Assembly (NCBI GenBank): GCA_018241165.1
Contig: JAFEEK010000158.1
Span: 1-5,786, forward strand
Origin: Pseudomonadota bacterium
Lineage (GTDB): Bacteria; Pseudomonadota; Gammaproteobacteria; Xanthomonadales; Rhodanobacteraceae
Length of the DNA stretch: 5,786 bases
Reading direction: 5' to 3'
The position numbers and the translations under genes were made by a program. A model generated the notes under the pieces. It saw only the letters and a list, made by a program, of their open reading frames with translations, made no database searches and had not been told where the DNA came from. Within the stretch, counting starts at the first letter, position 1. Each line of letters opens with the position of its first letter. Shown piece after piece: positions 4,499-5,786 of the stretch.

Positions 4499-5786
4499 CC
4501 GCGCGCAACGCGCTCCGGCAATTGTGCCGGATCTGTTGTGGGCGGCTCGCACTGCGTGCCGCGGCACACATAGGCGAGTCCACCCGTGGCAAATTTCTGC
4601 GCATCGAGTATGCCGGGCAGTTTGCCGGCGTCGCGCGGGATGAAATACGCATCGACGCGACGACCGGACTGTGCGACGACGGCCTTGCGCCAGTCGGACT
4701 CTTCGTTTGCTTTGCCGAAGCGCACGACGACATGCGTACGCGGATCGAGATGATCGTTGAGCGCGCGCAACAGCGCGCAGCATGCCGTCGGAATTTGCTG
4801 CATTGTGGAAAATGCCGCACGCAGAGCGCGTTCGGCAGAATCCAGATAACGCGTTTCGCCAAGCAGGTGGCCAAGGCGCAGCAAGGCGCGTGCGGCGACG
4901 CCATTGCCGGAGGGCAACGCTTCGTCGGTAAACGGTTTCGGGCGCTGGATCAGGGTTTCATGATCGTGCGCGGTGAAGAAGAATCCGCCATGTTTTCGAT
5001 CTTGGAATCGATCGAGCAGGCTTTCCGCCAGCACGATGGCCCAGGCGAGGTCGCGTTCGGACCAGCGACATTGCAGCATTTCAAGCAAGGCATCCAGCAG
5101 CAGCGCGTAGTCGTCGAGATAGCCGGGAAAGCGCGCGGCATCGGCGCCGGACTTTGCGTACAGGCGCCCGTCGCGCCAGGCATGGGCGTACAGATTGTCC
5201 AGTGCATTTTCCGCAAGACCGAGCAACGGTGGCGCATCGAGCGCACGCGCCGTGCGTGCGATACCTGCGACGGTGAGCGCGTTCCACGATGTCAGGATCT
5301 TGTCGTCGAGTCCCGGACGCACGCGTTGTGCACGCGCAGCGAACAACTTGCGGCGCGCGCTGGTCAGCAATGCGGCGGCACGATCAGGTGCGATGGAAAG
5401 CTTGCTTGCCACATCCTCGATTGACATGGCGACAATGGGATTCCACACATTGCCTTCGAAATTCGGCGCACGATCGAAACCCCAATGCGGCGCGGCGACG
5501 GCGAACTCATCGGCGTCGAGCAAACCTTTTACTTCCTCGCGCTGCCAGACGTAGAACTTGCCTTCCTCGTGTTCCGAGTCGGCATCCAGCGCCGCGTAGA
5601 AGCCACCGGATGACGCGGTCATCTCGCGCAACAGCCAGGCGAGGATGCCATGCGCGGCATTCGAATCACGCTGTGCAAACAGCGGCAGCAACTGCGCGTT
5701 GTCGTACAGCATCTTTTCGAAGTGCGGAATTTCCCAACGCTCGTCCACGCTGTAGCGCGCAAAACCGCCGCCGATCTGGTCGTGGA
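4495..5786 (-). CDS. YyaL/SPATA20-family (DUF255) protein, C-terminal 429 residues (5' end outside window)
   Basis: The minus-strand frame is open from the right edge to TAA at 4497-4495. Fragment residues 1-30 read HDQIGGGFARYSVDERW followed by PHFEKMLYDNA, the most conserved block of this family. Further family blocks are GKFYVWQREEV, DDKILTSWNALTVAGIARTA, GYLDDYALLLDALLE, GGFFFTAHDHETLIQRPKPFTDEALPSGN, and a closing CRGTQCEPPTTDP. Full-length members have about 650-700 residues: an N-terminal thioredoxin-like domain with a CxxC-type motif, then an alpha/alpha barrel like that of sugar epimerases and glycosidases. Only the barrel is in the window; the thioredoxin part (about 230-260 residues) should lie beyond 5786. 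The GTG at 5748-5746 is an internal valine of the conserved block, not a start. Biochemical role unestablished; in bacteria it is often described as a thioredoxin-domain protein, and the mammalian relative is SPATA20. Convergent with the TPM gene. Confidence 0.94.
   Translation of the reverse strand, partial: HDQIGGGFARYSVDERWEIPHFEKMLYDNAQLLPLFAQRDSNAAHGILAWLLREMTASSGGFYAALDADSEHEEGKFYVWQREEVKGLLDADEFAVAAPHWGFDRAPNFEGNVWNPIVAMSIEDVASKLSIAPDRAAALLTSARRKLFAARAQRVRPGLDDKILTSWNALTVAGIARTARALDAPPLLGLAENALDNLYAHAWRDGRLYAKSGADAARFPGYLDDYALLLDALLEMLQCRWSERDLAWAIVLAESLLDRFQDRKHGGFFFTAHDHETLIQRPKPFTDEALPSGNGVAARALLRLGHLLGETRYLDSAERALRAAFSTMQQIPTACCALLRALNDHLDPRTHVVVRFGKANEESDWRKAVVAQSGRRVDAYFIPRDAGKLPGILDAQKFATGGLAYVCRGTQCEPPTTDPAQLPERVARG
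4501..4530 (+). terminator. Pair of small hairpins just after the five-gene run; weak terminator candidate
   Basis: Two adjacent perfect stem-loops follow the TPM stop codon by two bases: GCGCG-CAA-CGCGC (4501-4513) and CCGGCA-ATTG-TGCCGG (4515-4530). The second is followed by ATCTGTTGT, only partly T-rich, so it is a poor intrinsic terminator by the usual rule. Both lie inside the 3' end of the opposite-strand YyaL-like gene, so they must also be compatible with its codons. They might instead protect the transcript 3' end. Confidence 0.3.

Noticed and set aside
4030..5424. A 464-codon plus-strand frame opposite the YyaL-like gene
   Set aside because: It overlaps the soluble TPM gene in another frame and runs antisense over conserved YyaL family blocks; its own translation has no domain.
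5746..5748. GTG as the start of the YyaL-like gene
   Set aside because: The frame stays open to the window edge, and the 12 residues before it (HDQIGGGFARYS) belong to the conserved family block, so the gene is simply truncated by the window.

Overview
The window is GC-rich throughout, with codon use strongly biased to G or C at third positions. That, and the resemblance of several proteins (the soluble TPM-domain protein, the YgdQ-like TerC protein, the POT transporter) to those of Xanthomonadaceae/Rhodanobacteraceae-type gammaproteobacteria, suggests a chromosome of that order. The taxonomic call is inference from protein resemblance, not proof. I see no RNA gene, insertion sequence, CRISPR array or phage gene. 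Coding density is very high and the longest non-coding stretch is only 76 bases.

Layout, left to right. Positions 1-480 (minus) hold the first 160 residues of a proton-coupled oligopeptide transporter (POT/PTR family), cut by the window edge. Positions 557-1204 (minus) hold a complete PAP2-superfamily membrane lipid phosphatase. A 63-base divergent spacer separates it from a rightward run of five closely packed genes: diacylglycerol kinase DgkA (1268-1636), a TerC/YgdQ-type membrane protein (1665-2426), a LemA lipoprotein (2458-3090), a secreted and membrane-anchored TPM-domain protein with a glycine-rich tail (3094-3999), and a small soluble TPM-domain protein (4001-4498). The gaps are 28, 31, 3 and 1 bases. 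The run meets head-on a minus-strand gene of the YyaL/SPATA20 (DUF255) family (4495-5786, N-terminal part outside the window). The two stop codons share one TTAA.

How the genes may work together. DgkA and the PAP2 phosphatase sit head to head and catalyse chemically opposite reactions on membrane lipids: DgkA phosphorylates diacylglycerol, and PAP2 enzymes remove phosphate from lipid phosphates. LemA plus the two TPM proteins form a compact cassette that looks like one translational unit. It would place one partner in the outer membrane or periplasm (lipoprotein), one at the inner membrane and periplasm, and one in the cytoplasm. The biochemical job of that cassette is not established and is the most open question here. 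TerC-family proteins are associated with manganese or other metal export. Most of the window is ordinary, well-conserved housekeeping and envelope content; I found no clear evidence of a wholly new system.
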